This document shows positions 40,495-49,825 of a DNA stretch of 61,894 nt, in pieces. The notes below the pieces were generated by a model. That model saw nothing but the letters and a program-made list of their open reading frames with translations, was not told where the DNA came from and searched no databases. The translations under genes were made by a program, and so were the position numbers. This DNA is from Methylibium sp. Root1272 (GTDB taxonomy: Bacteria > Pseudomonadota > Gammaproteobacteria > Burkholderiales > Burkholderiaceae_C), in the NCBI RefSeq assembly GCF_001425905.1, contig NZ_LMDY01000005.1:1-61894 (forward strand). Reading direction: 5' to 3'. Position 1 is the stretch's first letter, and each line of letters opens with the position of its first letter.

Positions 40495-40511
40495 TGTACC
40501 AAGCTGGAACA
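40495..40511. promoter_or_regulatory. Imperfect dyad upstream of the PQQ alcohol dehydrogenase
   Basis: TGTACC-N5-GGAACA (40495-40511), five of six positions symmetric. It lies 30 bases from the start of the Fis-HTH regulator and 113 bases before the dehydrogenase ATG. A candidate regulator site, assigned by eye. Confidence 0.35.
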
Positions 40512-40624
40512 AAAAACGCCTAGGGAAACTACTTGATTGGGCACCCCATGACGCAAAACCTATCGTTCGTCCTGCATTCCGGGGCTGCAGCATGTCGCTC
40601 GGCAGTCGCAAGGGGAGACGAAGG

Positions 40625-42313
40625 ATGAAGCGGGATTTCGCGAGGGCTGTGCTTGGCCTGGCTCTGGCATGTCTGGCGCCGCTGGCGCTAGCGCAGACGA
40701 TCGAAGACCTCAAGCGCGACGCGGCCACGCCCGGCGACGTGACGACCTACGGCATGGGCTGGGGCCAGCAGCGCTGGTCCGCGCTGGCCAAGATCAACAA
40801 GACCACCATCAAACGCCTGGTGCCGGCCTGGAACCTGAGCCTCGACAACTCCGCGAACGCCTCGACGCAGCCGCTGCTGATCGGTGGCGTGATGTACGTG
40901 TCGACGCACAACGCCACGGTCGCGATCGATGCCGAGACAGGCCGCCAGAAATGGAAGGTGGCGATCGACCTGCCGGCCGACGTGAACGGCTACCTCTGCT
41001 GCGGGATCCAGAGCCGCGGCATGGCGGCGCTCGACGGCGTGCTCTACCGCACCACGATCGACGCGCACGTGATGGCCATCGACATGGCCACCGGCAAGAC
41101 GCTGTGGAAGCAGAAGGCCGCTGACTACAAGCAGGGCTACAGCATGACCCACGCGCCGCTGGTCGCCGGCGGCGTGCTGATCACCGGCATCTCCGGCGGC
41201 GAGTACGGCACCCGCGGCTTCCTCGACGGCTGGGACCTGAAGACCGGCGAGAAGAAGTGGCGCACCTGGACCGTGCCCGCACCCGGCGAGCCCGGCTCGG
41301 AGACCTGGAACGCCGACCGCCACGACAAGGGCGGCGCCCCCACCTGGCTGACCGGCACCTACGACCCCGACCTCAACCTCGTCTACTGGGGCACCGGCAA
41401 CGGCGGACCGTGGAACCCGGCGTGGCGCGGCAAGGATTCGCTCTACATCTGCTCCATCCTCGCGCTCGACCCGGCCACCGGCAAGATCGTCTGGCACTAC
41501 CAGACCTCGCCCGGCGACCCCTACGACTACGACGCCACCAACGAGCTGGTGCTGGGCGAACTGCCGGTGAACGGCGCCGCCCGCAAGGTGCTGATGCAGG
41601 CCAACCGCAACGGCTATTTCTACGTGCTCGACCGCAGCAACGGCAAGCTGCTGTCGGCCACGCAGTTCGCGCAGAAGGTCAACTGGGCGAGCGGCATCGA
41701 CATGAAGACCGGCCGGCCGATCGACACCGAGATGACGAAGTCGGTGCGGGCCAACGTCGAGAGCAAGGACTTCATCGAGACCTGGCCCAGCGCCTTCGGC
41801 GCGAAGAACTGGATGCCGATGAGCTTCGACCCGCAGAAGAAGCGCGTCTACCTGAACACGCTCAACTTCGGCATGAAGGTCAAGTACGGCACGCCGGCCT
41901 ACCGTCAGGGCGCGTGGTACCTGGGGCTCGAACTCGGCGGGTGGGTCGACCCGGACGGTGGCATGCGCGGCGCGCTGATCGCCTGGGATCCGGCGACCGG
42001 CAAGCGGCTGTGGGAAAGCCCGACCGCGGCGCCGTACTGGAGCGGCGTGCTGTCGACCGCCGGCGGGCTGGTGTTCACCGGCGCGCAGACCGGCGAGTTC
42101 ATGGCCTTCGATGCCGACACCGGCACCAAGCTGTGGCAGTTCCAGACCGGCTCGGGCATCTCCGGCCTGCCGATCACCTGGGAGCTCAAGGGCCAGCAGT
42201 ACGTCACCGTCACCAGCGGCGCGGCCACGGTCTACGGCTTCCTCGGCGGCGATGCCAAGCTGGCCCAGGTGCCGGCCGGCTCGTCGGTGTGGACCTTCAA
42301 GTTGATCGACTGA
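40625..42313 (+). CDS. PQQ-dependent alcohol dehydrogenase, probable lanthanide type
   Basis: A 562-residue periplasmic quinoprotein with a signal peptide ending near PLALAQ. The eight-bladed propeller has the adjacent-cysteine ring (Cys125-Cys126 in GYLCCGIQ) and W-docking repeats such as DAETGRQKWK. Metal/PQQ ligands read as Glu193 (SGGEYGTRG), Asn259 (WGTGNGGPWNP) and catalytic Asp301. Asp303 follows in PYDYDATNE, giving the DYD pattern of XoxF/PedH lanthanide enzymes instead of DYA/DYS of calcium enzymes. Electrons should go to the cytochrome c encoded immediately downstream (TGATG overlap). The alcohol substrate is unknown. Confidence 0.93.
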   Translation: MKRDFARAVLGLALACLAPLALAQTIEDLKRDAATPGDVTTYGMGWGQQRWSALAKINKTTIKRLVPAWNLSLDNSANASTQPLLIGGVMYVSTHNATVAIDAETGRQKWKVAIDLPADVNGYLCCGIQSRGMAALDGVLYRTTIDAHVMAIDMATGKTLWKQKAADYKQGYSMTHAPLVAGGVLITGISGGEYGTRGFLDGWDLKTGEKKWRTWTVPAPGEPGSETWNADRHDKGGAPTWLTGTYDPDLNLVYWGTGNGGPWNPAWRGKDSLYICSILALDPATGKIVWHYQTSPGDPYDYDATNELVLGELPVNGAARKVLMQANRNGYFYVLDRSNGKLLSATQFAQKVNWASGIDMKTGRPIDTEMTKSVRANVESKDFIETWPSAFGAKNWMPMSFDPQKKRVYLNTLNFGMKVKYGTPAYRQGAWYLGLELGGWVDPDGGMRGALIAWDPATGKRLWESPTAAPYWSGVLSTAGGLVFTGAQTGEFMAFDADTGTKLWQFQTGSGISGLPITWELKGQQYVTVTSGAATVYGFLGGDAKLAQVPAGSSVWTFKLID

Positions 42314-42666
42314 TGCCGGCCCCGATGGTCCGTTCCCGTGCGGCCGCACTGATGGCGGCGGCGGCGCTGTGTGCAACGCTGCTGCCGTGCTCGGTCGCGA
42401 CGGCGCAGGCGCCGCCGGAAGGGGCTGCGAGCGCCGCCCTGGGGCGCTCGCTCTACACCAGCTACTGCGCGCGTTGCCATGGCGTGAACATGGTCAGCAA
42501 CGGCGCCAGTTTCGACCTGCGCAGCTTCCCGAAGGACCAGCGCGAACGCTTTGAGCGCTCGGTCACCCAGGGGCTGCGCGCCATGCCGGCCTGGGGCACG
42601 ACCTTCCAGCCGGACGAACTGGCCTCGCTGTGGTTGTTCGTCAGTGCTGCCGCCAGCCCGCCGTGA
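42313..42666 (+). CDS. Class I c-type cytochrome
   Basis: A 117-residue exported cytochrome with a signal peptide ending near SVATAQA. Haem is bound at Cys52-x-x-Cys55-His56 (YCARCHG), and Met91 in RAMPAWG is the probable sixth ligand. One haem and small size make it the likely electron acceptor of the PQQ dehydrogenase, whose stop codon overlaps its ATG. The 123 bases that follow (42667-42789) contain a nested GC hairpin (CGAAGCGG / CCGCTTCG arms) that may end the transcript. Confidence 0.92.
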   Translation: MPAPMVRSRAAALMAAAALCATLLPCSVATAQAPPEGAASAALGRSLYTSYCARCHGVNMVSNGASFDLRSFPKDQRERFERSVTQGLRAMPAWGTTFQPDELASLWLFVSAAASPP

Positions 42667-42789
42667 AGGCGGCGAAGCGGTGGGGCCGTATCGCGGCCGG
42701 GCCGGGTAGACCCGCTTCGGTTTCACCCTCTGGCGCAGCCTCGGGTGCGGCCCCTAGCATCCTTGCGGTTCGCTGACCAGGAGTTCGCC

Positions 42790-44505
42790 ATGACGTCCGC
42801 CGATCCCTTCCTCCAGGCTCGTGACCTGCTGCTGCGCCTGCGCGACGACCAGGTCGCCGCGGCGCGCGAGTTCCGCTGGCCGAAGCTCGGCGAGTTCAAC
42901 TGGGCGCTGGACCACTTCGACGCGCTCGCTCGCGACCCGGCACGCGCCGACGCGCCGGCACTCTGGATCGTCGGCGAGGACGGCAGCGAGGTGAAGCGCT
43001 CGTTCCGCGAGCTGTCGCAGCGCTCGGCCCAGGTGGCCAACCACCTGCGCGCCCTGGGCGTGCGGCGCGGCCACCGCGTGCTGCTGATGCTCGGCAACGA
43101 ACTCGCGCTGTGGGAAACCATGCTGGCGGCGATGAAGCTGGGCGCGGTGCTGATCCCGGCCACGGCGCTGCTGACCACCGAGGACCTGCGCGACCGCATG
43201 GAGCGCGGCGACGTGCGGCACGTGGTGACCGCCAGCGCACAGACCGACAAGTTCACGCCGCTGCCGGGCGACTACACCCGCATCAGCATCGGCGAGGCCC
43301 GGCCCGGCTGGCAGCGCTTCGAGGACGCGGCCGGCGCGTCGTCCGACTACACCCCCGACGGCCCGACGCAGGCCACCGACCCGCTGCTGCTGTACTTCAC
43401 CTCCGGCACCACCTCCAAGCCCAAGCTGGTGCTGCACACCCACCAGAGCTACCCGGTCGGGCACCTGTCGACGATGTACTGGATCGGCCTGCGGCCGGGC
43501 GACGTGCACCTCAACATCTCCTCGCCCGGCTGGGCCAAGCATGCGTGGAGCTGCTTCTTCGCGCCGTGGAATGCCGGCGCCTGCGTGTTCATCTACAACA
43601 CCGCACGCTTCAACGCGGCCGGGCTGCTGGCTGTGCTGGAGCGCTGCCGCGTCTCCAGCCTGTGCGCGCCGCCCACGGTGTGGCGCATGATGGTGCAGGA
43701 GGACCTGGGGGCCTACCGCGGCCGGCTCGCGCTGCGCGAACTGATCGGCGCCGGTGAGCCGCTCAACCCCGAGATCATCGAGCAGGTGCGCGCCGCCTGG
43801 GACATGACGGTGCGCGACGGCTACGGCCAGACCGAGACCACCGCGCAGATCGGCAATGCGCCGGGCCAGCCGCTCAAGCCCGGTTCGATGGGCCGGCCAC
43901 TGCCGGGCTACCGCATCGCGCTGATCGACGCCGACGGCAAGGAGGCCGACGAGGGCGAGGTCTGCATCGTGCTGTCCGAACGGCCGCTCGGGCTGATGGT
44001 CGGCTACCAGGACAGCGCCGAGAAGACCGCCGACGCGATGCGCGACGGCTACTACCACACCGGTGATGTGGCGGCGCGCGATGCCGAGGGCTACATCACC
44101 TTCGTCGGCCGTGCCGACGACGTGTTCAAGGCCTCCGACTACCGCATCAGCCCCTTCGAGCTGGAGAGCGCGCTGATCGAGCACGAGGCGGTGGCCGAGG
44201 TGGCGGTGGTGCCCAGCCCGGATCCGCTGCGTCTCGCGGTGCCCAAGGCCTACCTGATCCTCACCGCCGGCCAGACGCCGGACCGCGCGCTGGCCGAGGC
44301 GATCTTCGCCTTCGCGCGCAAGCAGCTCGCGCCCTACAAGCGGGTGCGGCGCATCGAGTTCGTCACCGAGCTGCCCAAGACCATCTCCGGGAAGATCCGG
44401 CGCGTGCAACTGCGCGCGCAGGAGGTCGAGCGGCGCGCGGCCGGCACGCGCGTGGCGGGCGAGTTCTTCGAGGAAGACTTCCCGCAACTGAGGGCCGAGG
44501 CCTGA
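42790..44505 (+). CDS. Acyl-CoA synthetase (AMP-forming), medium-chain/AcsM-like
   Basis: A 571-residue adenylate-forming enzyme. The P-loop is [19 protein letters not shown]5 is [13 protein letters not shown]7 is [25 protein letters not shown]8 is [17 protein letters not shown], and the catalytic Lys is in [15 protein letters not shown]. The layout [29 protein letters not shown] resembles medium-chain acyl- and benzoate-type CoA synthetases. It activates a carboxylic acid to acyl-CoA in the cytoplasm. Just downstream of the alcohol dehydrogenase genes, it could activate an acid made from the alcohol. Next gene starts 13 bases on. Confidence 0.9.
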   Translation: MTSADPFLQARDLLLRLRDDQVAAAREFRWPKLGEFNWALDHFDALARDPARADAPALWIVGEDGSEVKRSFRELSQRSAQVANHLRALGVRRGHRVLLMLGNELALWETMLAAMKLGAVLIPATALLTTEDLRDRMERGDVRHVVTASAQTDKFTPLPGDYTRISIGEARPGWQRFEDAAGASSDYTPDGPTQATDPLLLYFTSGTTSKPKLVLHTHQSYPVGHLSTMYWIGLRPGDVHLNISSPGWAKHAWSCFFAPWNAGACVFIYNTARFNAAGLLAVLERCRVSSLCAPPTVWRMMVQEDLGAYRGRLALRELIGAGEPLNPEIIEQVRAAWDMTVRDGYGQTETTAQIGNAPGQPLKPGSMGRPLPGYRIALIDADGKEADEGEVCIVLSERPLGLMVGYQDSAEKTADAMRDGYYHTGDVAARDAEGYITFVGRADDVFKASDYRISPFELESALIEHEAVAEVAVVPSPDPLRLAVPKAYLILTAGQTPDRALAEAIFAFARKQLAPYKRVRRIEFVTELPKTISGKIRRVQLRAQEVERRAAGTRVAGEFFEEDFPQLRAEA

Positions 44506-44518
44506 GACGGGGGCACGC

Positions 44519-46207
44519 ATGAGCAACGCGAGCTATGTGCACGGCGCCTCGGCGCAGACATTGATCGGCGACACGATCGGCCGCTACTTCGACGCTGCCT
44601 GCGAGCGCCATGCCGAGCGAGATGCCCTGGTGGTGCGGCACCAGCAGCTGCGGCTCACCTACGGCCAGCTGCGCCAGCGCGTCGACGCGCTGGCCTGCGG
44701 CCTGATGCGCCTGGGCCTGAAGGCCGGCGAGCGCATCGGCATCTGGTCGCCCAACAACGCCGAGTGGACGCTGACTCAGTTCGCCACCGCCAAGCTCGGG
44801 CTGGTGCTGGTGAACATCAATCCGGCCTACCGGCGCAGCGAGCTGGAGTACGCCCTCACCAAGGTCGGCTGCCGCGCGCTGATCGCCGCGCCGGCCTTCA
44901 AGGGCAGCGACTACCTCGCGATGCTCGCCGACCTGGCACCCGAGCTCGCGCACTGCGCGCCGGGTCGGCTGCGCGCGAAGCGCCTGCCGGGCCTGGAGTT
45001 CGTCATCCGCCTCGGCACCGAATCGACACCGGGCATGCTGAACTTCGACACGCTGCTGCGCACGCCGCGCACCGACGACCTGGTCGACCTGGCCCGGCTC
45101 GGCGAGACACTGCAGTTCGACGACGCGGTCAACATCCAGTTCACCTCGGGCACTACCGGCAACCCGAAGGGCGCGACGCTGTCGCACCACAACATCCTGA
45201 ACAACGGCCACTTCGTCGGCGAGGCGATCCGCCTCGTGCCCGGCGACCGGCTGTGCATCCCGGTGCCGCTGTACCACTGCTTCGGCATGGTGATGGGCAA
45301 CCTCGGCGCGCTCACGCATGGCGCGACCATGGTCTACCCGGCCGAGGGCTTCGATGCCTCGGCCACGCTCGCCGCGGTGGCCGAGGAGCGCTGCACCGCG
45401 CTGTACGGCGTGCCGACGATGTTCATCGCGCAGCTCGACCACCCCGATTTCGCGCGCCACGACCTGAGCAGCCTGCGCACCGGCATCATGGCCGGCAGCC
45501 CCTGCCCGATCGAGGTGATGCGGCGCGTGGTCGACAAGATGCACATGGCCGAGGTGACCATCGCCTACGGCATGACCGAGACCTCGCCGGTCAGCTTCCA
45601 GAGCGCCACCGACGATCCGCTGGAGCGGCGCGTGTCCACCGTCGGCCGCATCCAGCCGCACTGCGAAGTCAAGCTCGTCGACGAGGCCGGCCGTGTCGTG
45701 CCGCGCGGCGAGCCCGGCGAGCTGTGCACGCGCGGCTACTCGGTGATGCTGGGCTACTGGGACGACGCGGCGAAGACCCGCGAGGCCATCGATGTGGCCG
45801 GCTGGATGCACACCGGCGACCTCGCCACGCTGGATGCCGAGGGCTACTGCAACATCGTCGGCCGACTGAAGGACATGGTGATCCGCGGCGGAGAGAACCT
45901 CTACCCGCGCGAGATCGAGGAGTTCCTCTACCGCCACCCCAAGGTGCAGGACGTGCAGGTGATCGGCGTGCCCGATCCGAAGTACGGCGAGGAGCTGTGC
46001 GCCTGCGTGATCGTGCGGGCCGGCGAGCAGCTCACCGCCGACGAACTGCGCGCCTTCTGCGACGGCCAGATCGCGCGGCACAAGGTGCCGCGGCACATCC
46101 ACTTCGTCGAATCCTTCCCGATGACCGTGACCGGGAAGATCCAGAAGTTCAGGATGCGCGAGCAGATGAAGGACGTGCTGGGGCTGGTCGACGTGAAGAC
46201 GGCCTGA
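44519..46207 (+). CDS. Fatty-acyl-CoA ligase family protein (AMP-binding)
   Basis: A 562-residue adenylate-forming ligase. P-loop [21 protein letters not shown]4 region [17 protein letters not shown]5 [13 protein letters not shown]7 [25 protein letters not shown]8 [18 protein letters not shown] and A10 [14 protein letters not shown]. These are typical of fadK/fadD13-like medium/long-chain ligases. Co-directional with the previous synthetase, 13 bases apart, so they form an operon; the two may differ in chain length. It is followed by the convergent Lrp gene. Confidence 0.93.
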   Translation: MSNASYVHGASAQTLIGDTIGRYFDAACERHAERDALVVRHQQLRLTYGQLRQRVDALACGLMRLGLKAGERIGIWSPNNAEWTLTQFATAKLGLVLVNINPAYRRSELEYALTKVGCRALIAAPAFKGSDYLAMLADLAPELAHCAPGRLRAKRLPGLEFVIRLGTESTPGMLNFDTLLRTPRTDDLVDLARLGETLQFDDAVNIQFTSGTTGNPKGATLSHHNILNNGHFVGEAIRLVPGDRLCIPVPLYHCFGMVMGNLGALTHGATMVYPAEGFDASATLAAVAEERCTALYGVPTMFIAQLDHPDFARHDLSSLRTGIMAGSPCPIEVMRRVVDKMHMAEVTIAYGMTETSPVSFQSATDDPLERRVSTVGRIQPHCEVKLVDEAGRVVPRGEPGELCTRGYSVMLGYWDDAAKTREAIDVAGWMHTGDLATLDAEGYCNIVGRLKDMVIRGGENLYPREIEEFLYRHPKVQDVQVIGVPDPKYGEELCACVIVRAGEQLTADELRAFCDGQIARHKVPRHIHFVESFPMTVTGKIQKFRMREQMKDVLGLVDVKTA

Positions 46208-46218
46208 AGGCCGGAGGC

Positions 46219-46740
46219 TCACACCGGCGTCGCGCTCGCCGACTTCACGCTCTCCATCACGAAGCTCGTCTTGCAGTCCTCCACGCTCGGGTGCTTCAGC
46301 AGCGTGTCCATGATGAAGCGGGAGTAGTGGCCCATGTCCTCGACCACCACGCACAGCTGGTAGTCGGTCTCGCCGGTCAGTGCCACGCACTCCACCACCT
46401 CGGGCCACACCTGCACCGAGGCCTTGAACAGGTCCATCGGGTTGCGCTTGTGCGTCTCGGTGTGCTTCTCGAGCCGCACGCTGATGAAGGCCGTGAGCCC
46501 CAGGCCCACGCGCGCAGGCGGCACCACCGCCGCATAGCCCGCGATCACGCCCGCTTCCTCCAGCCGCTTCACGCGCCGCAGCGCGGCCGAGGCCGACAGC
46601 TGCACCTCGGCGGCCAGCTGGTCGTAGGTGGCGCGGCCGTTCGCCTGCAGCACGCGCAGGATGCGTCGGTCGATCACGTCGAGCTCGATGGAGGCTTCCA
46701 CGAGATTGATTGTGCAGGAATCATGCGTGATGTGGGTCAT
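46219..46740 (-). CDS. Lrp/AsnC-family transcriptional regulator
   Basis: A 173-residue protein. The AsnC HTH is ELDVIDRRILRVLQANGRATYDQLAAEVQLSASAALRRVKRLEEAGVI, and the C-terminal RAM domain binds amino acids (LTGETDYQLCVVVEDMGHYSRFI and LKHPSVEDCKTSFVME). Divergent from hppD, so regulation of phenylalanine/tyrosine catabolism by an aromatic amino acid is likely. ATG 46740 gives a short N-terminal arm; the frame's first ATG at 46773 would extend it by 11 residues, and the choice is uncertain. The shared intergenic region is about 82 bases. Confidence 0.92.
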   Translation of the reverse strand: MTHITHDSCTINLVEASIELDVIDRRILRVLQANGRATYDQLAAEVQLSASAALRRVKRLEEAGVIAGYAAVVPPARVGLGLTAFISVRLEKHTETHKRNPMDLFKASVQVWPEVVECVALTGETDYQLCVVVEDMGHYSRFIMDTLLKHPSVEDCKTSFVMESVKSASATPV

Positions 46741-46822
46741 TTGCGCGTGATTTGCAGTAAACCTGCGCTGCATGCTCTATACAGTGGAGACAGTTCTTTC
46801 TCCACGCCAGCGAGGTCCGCGC

Positions 46823-47935
46823 ATGCAATTCACCCCTTGGGACAACCCGATGGGCACCGACGGGTTCGAGTTCATCGAATACGCCGCGCCGGACCCCGCC
46901 GCGATGGGTGCGCTGTTCGAGCGCATGGGCTTTCGCGCCATCGCCAAGCACCGCCACAAGCAGGTCACGCTGTACCGGCAGGGCGAGATCAACTTCATCG
47001 TCAACGCCGAGCCCGACTCGTTCGCGCAGCGCTTCGCGCGCCTGCACGGCCCCAGCATCAGTGCCATCGCCTTCCGCGTGCGCGACGCCAAGGCCGCCAG
47101 CGAGCGGGCCGTCAAGCTCGGCGCCTGGGGCTATGCCGGCCACGCCGGCCCGGGCGAACTGAACATCCCCGCCCTCAAGGGCGTGGGTGACTCGCTGATC
47201 TACCTGGTCGACCGCTGGCGCGGCAAGAACGGCGCCAAGGAGGGCGACATCGGCAACATCGGCTTCTTCGACGTCGATTTCGAGCCACTGCCCGGCGCGA
47301 CGCTCACGCCGGCCGGCCATGGCCTGACCTACATCGACCACCTCACGCACAACGTGCACCGCGGCCGCATGGCCGAGTGGGCCGAGTTCTATGCGCGGCT
47401 GTTCAACTTCCGCGAGATCCGCTACTTCGACATCGAGGGCCAGGTCACCGGCGTCAAGAGCAAGGCCATGACCAGTCCCTGCGGCAAGATCCGCATCCCG
47501 ATCAACGAAGAGGGCAACGAGACTCCGGGGCAGATCCAGGAGTACCTGGACCGCTACCACGGCGAGGGCATCCAGCACGTCGCGCTCGGCTCGGGCGACC
47601 TGCCGGCCACCGTCGACGCGCTGCGCGCCCAGGGCGTGAAGCTGCTCGACACGCCCGACACCTACTACGAGCTGGTCGACCGGCGCATCCCCGGCCACGG
47701 CGAGGACCTCGCCGCACTGCGTTCGCGCAGGATCCTGGTCGACGGCAAGGCCGGCGAGCTGCTGCTGCAGATCTTCAGCGAGAACCAGCTCGGACCGATC
47801 TTCTTCGAGTTCATCCAGCGCAAGGGCGACCAGGGCTTCGGCGAAGGCAACTTCAAGGCGCTGTTCGAGAGCATCGAGCTCGACCAGATGCGCCGCGGCG
47901 TGCTGGCCGGCGAAGCCGCGACGCAGGGCGCCTGA
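46823..47935 (+). CDS. hppD: 4-hydroxyphenylpyruvate dioxygenase
   Basis: A 370-residue Fe(II) enzyme that turns 4-hydroxyphenylpyruvate into homogentisate. The metal ligands are His173 (LTYIDHLTHNV), His252 (EGIQHVALGSGDL) and Glu329 (GPIFFEFIQRKG). The substrate loops SKAMTSPCGKIRIPINEE and QGFGEGNFKALFESIE are also present. The start at 46823 gives the standard N-terminus; GAGG lies upstream. Forms a likely operon with phhA 41 bases downstream. Homogentisate dioxygenase is not in the window. Confidence 0.97.
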   Translation: MQFTPWDNPMGTDGFEFIEYAAPDPAAMGALFERMGFRAIAKHRHKQVTLYRQGEINFIVNAEPDSFAQRFARLHGPSISAIAFRVRDAKAASERAVKLGAWGYAGHAGPGELNIPALKGVGDSLIYLVDRWRGKNGAKEGDIGNIGFFDVDFEPLPGATLTPAGHGLTYIDHLTHNVHRGRMAEWAEFYARLFNFREIRYFDIEGQVTGVKSKAMTSPCGKIRIPINEEGNETPGQIQEYLDRYHGEGIQHVALGSGDLPATVDALRAQGVKLLDTPDTYYELVDRRIPGHGEDLAALRSRRILVDGKAGELLLQIFSENQLGPIFFEFIQRKGDQGFGEGNFKALFESIELDQMRRGVLAGEAATQGA

Positions 47936-47976
47936 CGCGCCACGCGGCTCCCGCTCGGCAGAGAATCCGCACCGCC

Positions 47977-48864
47977 ATGAAGAACGATTTCCATGACGGC
48001 GTGAACAAGGGCGTGGCGCCGGTCACCTACGGCCAGGGCGACCGGCCGCCGCGCGGCGACTACTCGCGCGCGCGGGCCGACTACAGCTGCGAGCAGGACA
48101 TGGCCCGCTACACCGAGGCCGACCACGAGACCTACCGCCGTCTCTACGCACGCCAACTGCGGCAGCTGCCGGGCCTGGCCTGCCAGGAGTTCATCGATGC
48201 GGTCGAGCAGCTCGGCGCTCCCGATCGCATTCCGCGATTCACCGACATCTCGGCGCGGCTGTCGAAGGCCACCGGCTGGCAGGTCGTCGGCGTGCCCGGC
48301 CTGATCCCGGAGGAGGCCTTCTTCGCGCTGCTCGCCGAACGGAAGTTCCCGGTCACCGACTGGATCCGCACCCCCGAGGAGTTCGACTACGTCGTCGAGC
48401 CCGATGTCTTCCACGACCTGTTCGGCCACGTGCCCCTGCTGTTCAACCCGGTGTTCGCCGACTACATGCAGGCCTATGGCGCCGGCGGGCTCAAGGCCAG
48501 CCGGCTCGACGCCTGCGAGTTGCTGGCGCGCCTGTACTGGTACACGGTGGAGTTCGGGCTGATCGACACACCGCAGGGCCTGCGCGCCTACGGTGCCGGC
48601 ATCCTGTCGAGCGCCGGCGAGCTGCGCCACGCCGTCACCTCCCCCGAGCCGCAGCGCATCGCCTTCGACCTGCAGCGGCTGATGCGCACCCTCTACAAGA
48701 TCGACAGCTACCAGGCCGGCTACTTCGTGATCGACAGCTTCCGGCAGCTGTTCGACGCCACAGCGCCGGACTTCACGCCGGTCTACGCCGCCGTGCGCCG
48801 GCAACCGCTGGTCGAAGCCGGTGTCGTGCTGGACGGCGAGCGCTGCTTCACGCCCGCCGGCTGA
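47977..48864 (+). CDS. phhA: Phenylalanine 4-monooxygenase
   Basis: A 295-residue pterin-dependent hydroxylase that makes tyrosine from phenylalanine. The iron triad is His146, His151 (DVFHDLFGHVPLL) and Glu192 (YTVEFGL), with the same 46-residue spacing as characterised bacterial enzymes. The pterin region includes GVPGLIPEEAFFALLA. It lies 41 bases behind hppD, so the pair carries phenylalanine to homogentisate apart from the transaminase step. The N-terminal ~40 residues are a Pro/Arg-rich extension. Start ATG 47977 lacks a strong Shine-Dalgarno, so coupling to hppD translation is possible. Confidence 0.97.
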   Translation: MKNDFHDGVNKGVAPVTYGQGDRPPRGDYSRARADYSCEQDMARYTEADHETYRRLYARQLRQLPGLACQEFIDAVEQLGAPDRIPRFTDISARLSKATGWQVVGVPGLIPEEAFFALLAERKFPVTDWIRTPEEFDYVVEPDVFHDLFGHVPLLFNPVFADYMQAYGAGGLKASRLDACELLARLYWYTVEFGLIDTPQGLRAYGAGILSSAGELRHAVTSPEPQRIAFDLQRLMRTLYKIDSYQAGYFVIDSFRQLFDATAPDFTPVYAAVRRQPLVEAGVVLDGERCFTPAG

Positions 48865-48976
48865 AGCCGTCACGTCCCTGGGGCTCCCCCAACAGGGGCC
48901 CCCGCGAGAGCGATGTGTGACGGGGTGAGCACGCCGAGACTCGTCGGCAGTGAACGCCACTGCCACGCTGCCCTCG

Positions 48977-49825
48977 ATGTCGCCCCAGTTGTCCACCCGC
49001 TGTGCATTGGCCTTGCTGGGGGCGATGCTGTTCGCGAGCCTGATGGGCCTGCTCGCCTGGGGACCGATCGGCTATCCGGTGGCGGTCGACCGCCATGCCG
49101 ACCCGCGCGCCGTCCTCGGTCTGGCCCAGGGCTGGAACGTGCTGTCGCTGCTGCCCTTGCTGGGGGGCAGTGCGGCGGGCGTGGTCGGCCTGCAGCGCCG
49201 CCGCGTCGGCGGCCCGCGTCGCCTGGCATGGCGCCTGTTCTTCGGCGCGGCCATGCTGGCCACCGCAGTCGGCGGATTCGGCCATCTGGCACGCAACGAG
49301 TCGGGCTTGCTGCTGGCGCAGGTCGTCACCGCCAGCGTCTGCGCCCTGCTGTCGCTGATCTACCTGGCCGAACGGTTGGGACCTCGCTGGGTCGCCCCTG
49401 GGCTGCTGGCGGCGGCCGTCGCCAGCGGGCCGCTCGGTGGCTTGGCCTGCGCAGCCAGCGCGGCCTGGCTCGGCGGGCCCGATCTGCGCTGGCTGCTGTG
49501 GCTCGAGTTCCTGCCGGTATTGCTGGCGCCGCTCGGTGTGTGGGGGCTGCGCAGCGATGGCCTGCGCCCACGCGACTGGACCGTGGCGCTGCTGTGGTTC
49601 GCGACGGCGAGGGTCGTCGACGGCGCCGATGGCTGGGTGTGGCAGGCCAGCGGCGGTGCGATCGGCGGTCATGCCGTGCACCACCTGCTGCTGGCGGGCT
49701 GCGTCGGCTGGCTGGCCTGGCGCGTGCTGCGTCAGCGCGACGATGCGCCCTCGGCTTCGCCCGACGAGATCGCCTCGGCACTGGCGGCAAGCCAGCGCGC
49801 CGCCTCGCTCACCACCTCCGGGTGA
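48977..49825 (+). CDS. Polytopic membrane protein, ceramidase-like topology
   Basis: About 282 residues with seven or more hydrophobic segments (for example LALLGAMLFASLMGLLAW, LLLAQVVTASVCALLSLIYL, LLVLL-like WLLWLEFLPVLLAPLGVWGL). The late motif GGHAVHHLLLAGCVGWLAWRVL, with several His after an Asp-containing segment (VVDGADGWVW), resembles the His/Asp metal site of alkaline ceramidase/CREST proteins, but this is a guess. ATG 48977 is used; a GTG at 48950 would extend it by nine residues. Its last 94 bases overlap the convergent hydrolase gene, and the end (SPDEIASALAASQRAASLTTSG) is soluble and may not be functionally constrained. Confidence 0.6.
   Translation: MSPQLSTRCALALLGAMLFASLMGLLAWGPIGYPVAVDRHADPRAVLGLAQGWNVLSLLPLLGGSAAGVVGLQRRRVGGPRRLAWRLFFGAAMLATAVGGFGHLARNESGLLLAQVVTASVCALLSLIYLAERLGPRWVAPGLLAAAVASGPLGGLACAASAAWLGGPDLRWLLWLEFLPVLLAPLGVWGLRSDGLRPRDWTVALLWFATARVVDGADGWVWQASGGAIGGHAVHHLLLAGCVGWLAWRVLRQRDDAPSASPDEIASALAASQRAASLTTSG

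Noticed and set aside
40538-40554. A sigma-54-like GG...GC element before the PQQ dehydrogenase
   Set aside because: The GG-to-GC spacing is one or two bases too wide for sigma-54, and the adjacent regulator lacks the AAA+ domain needed to activate it.
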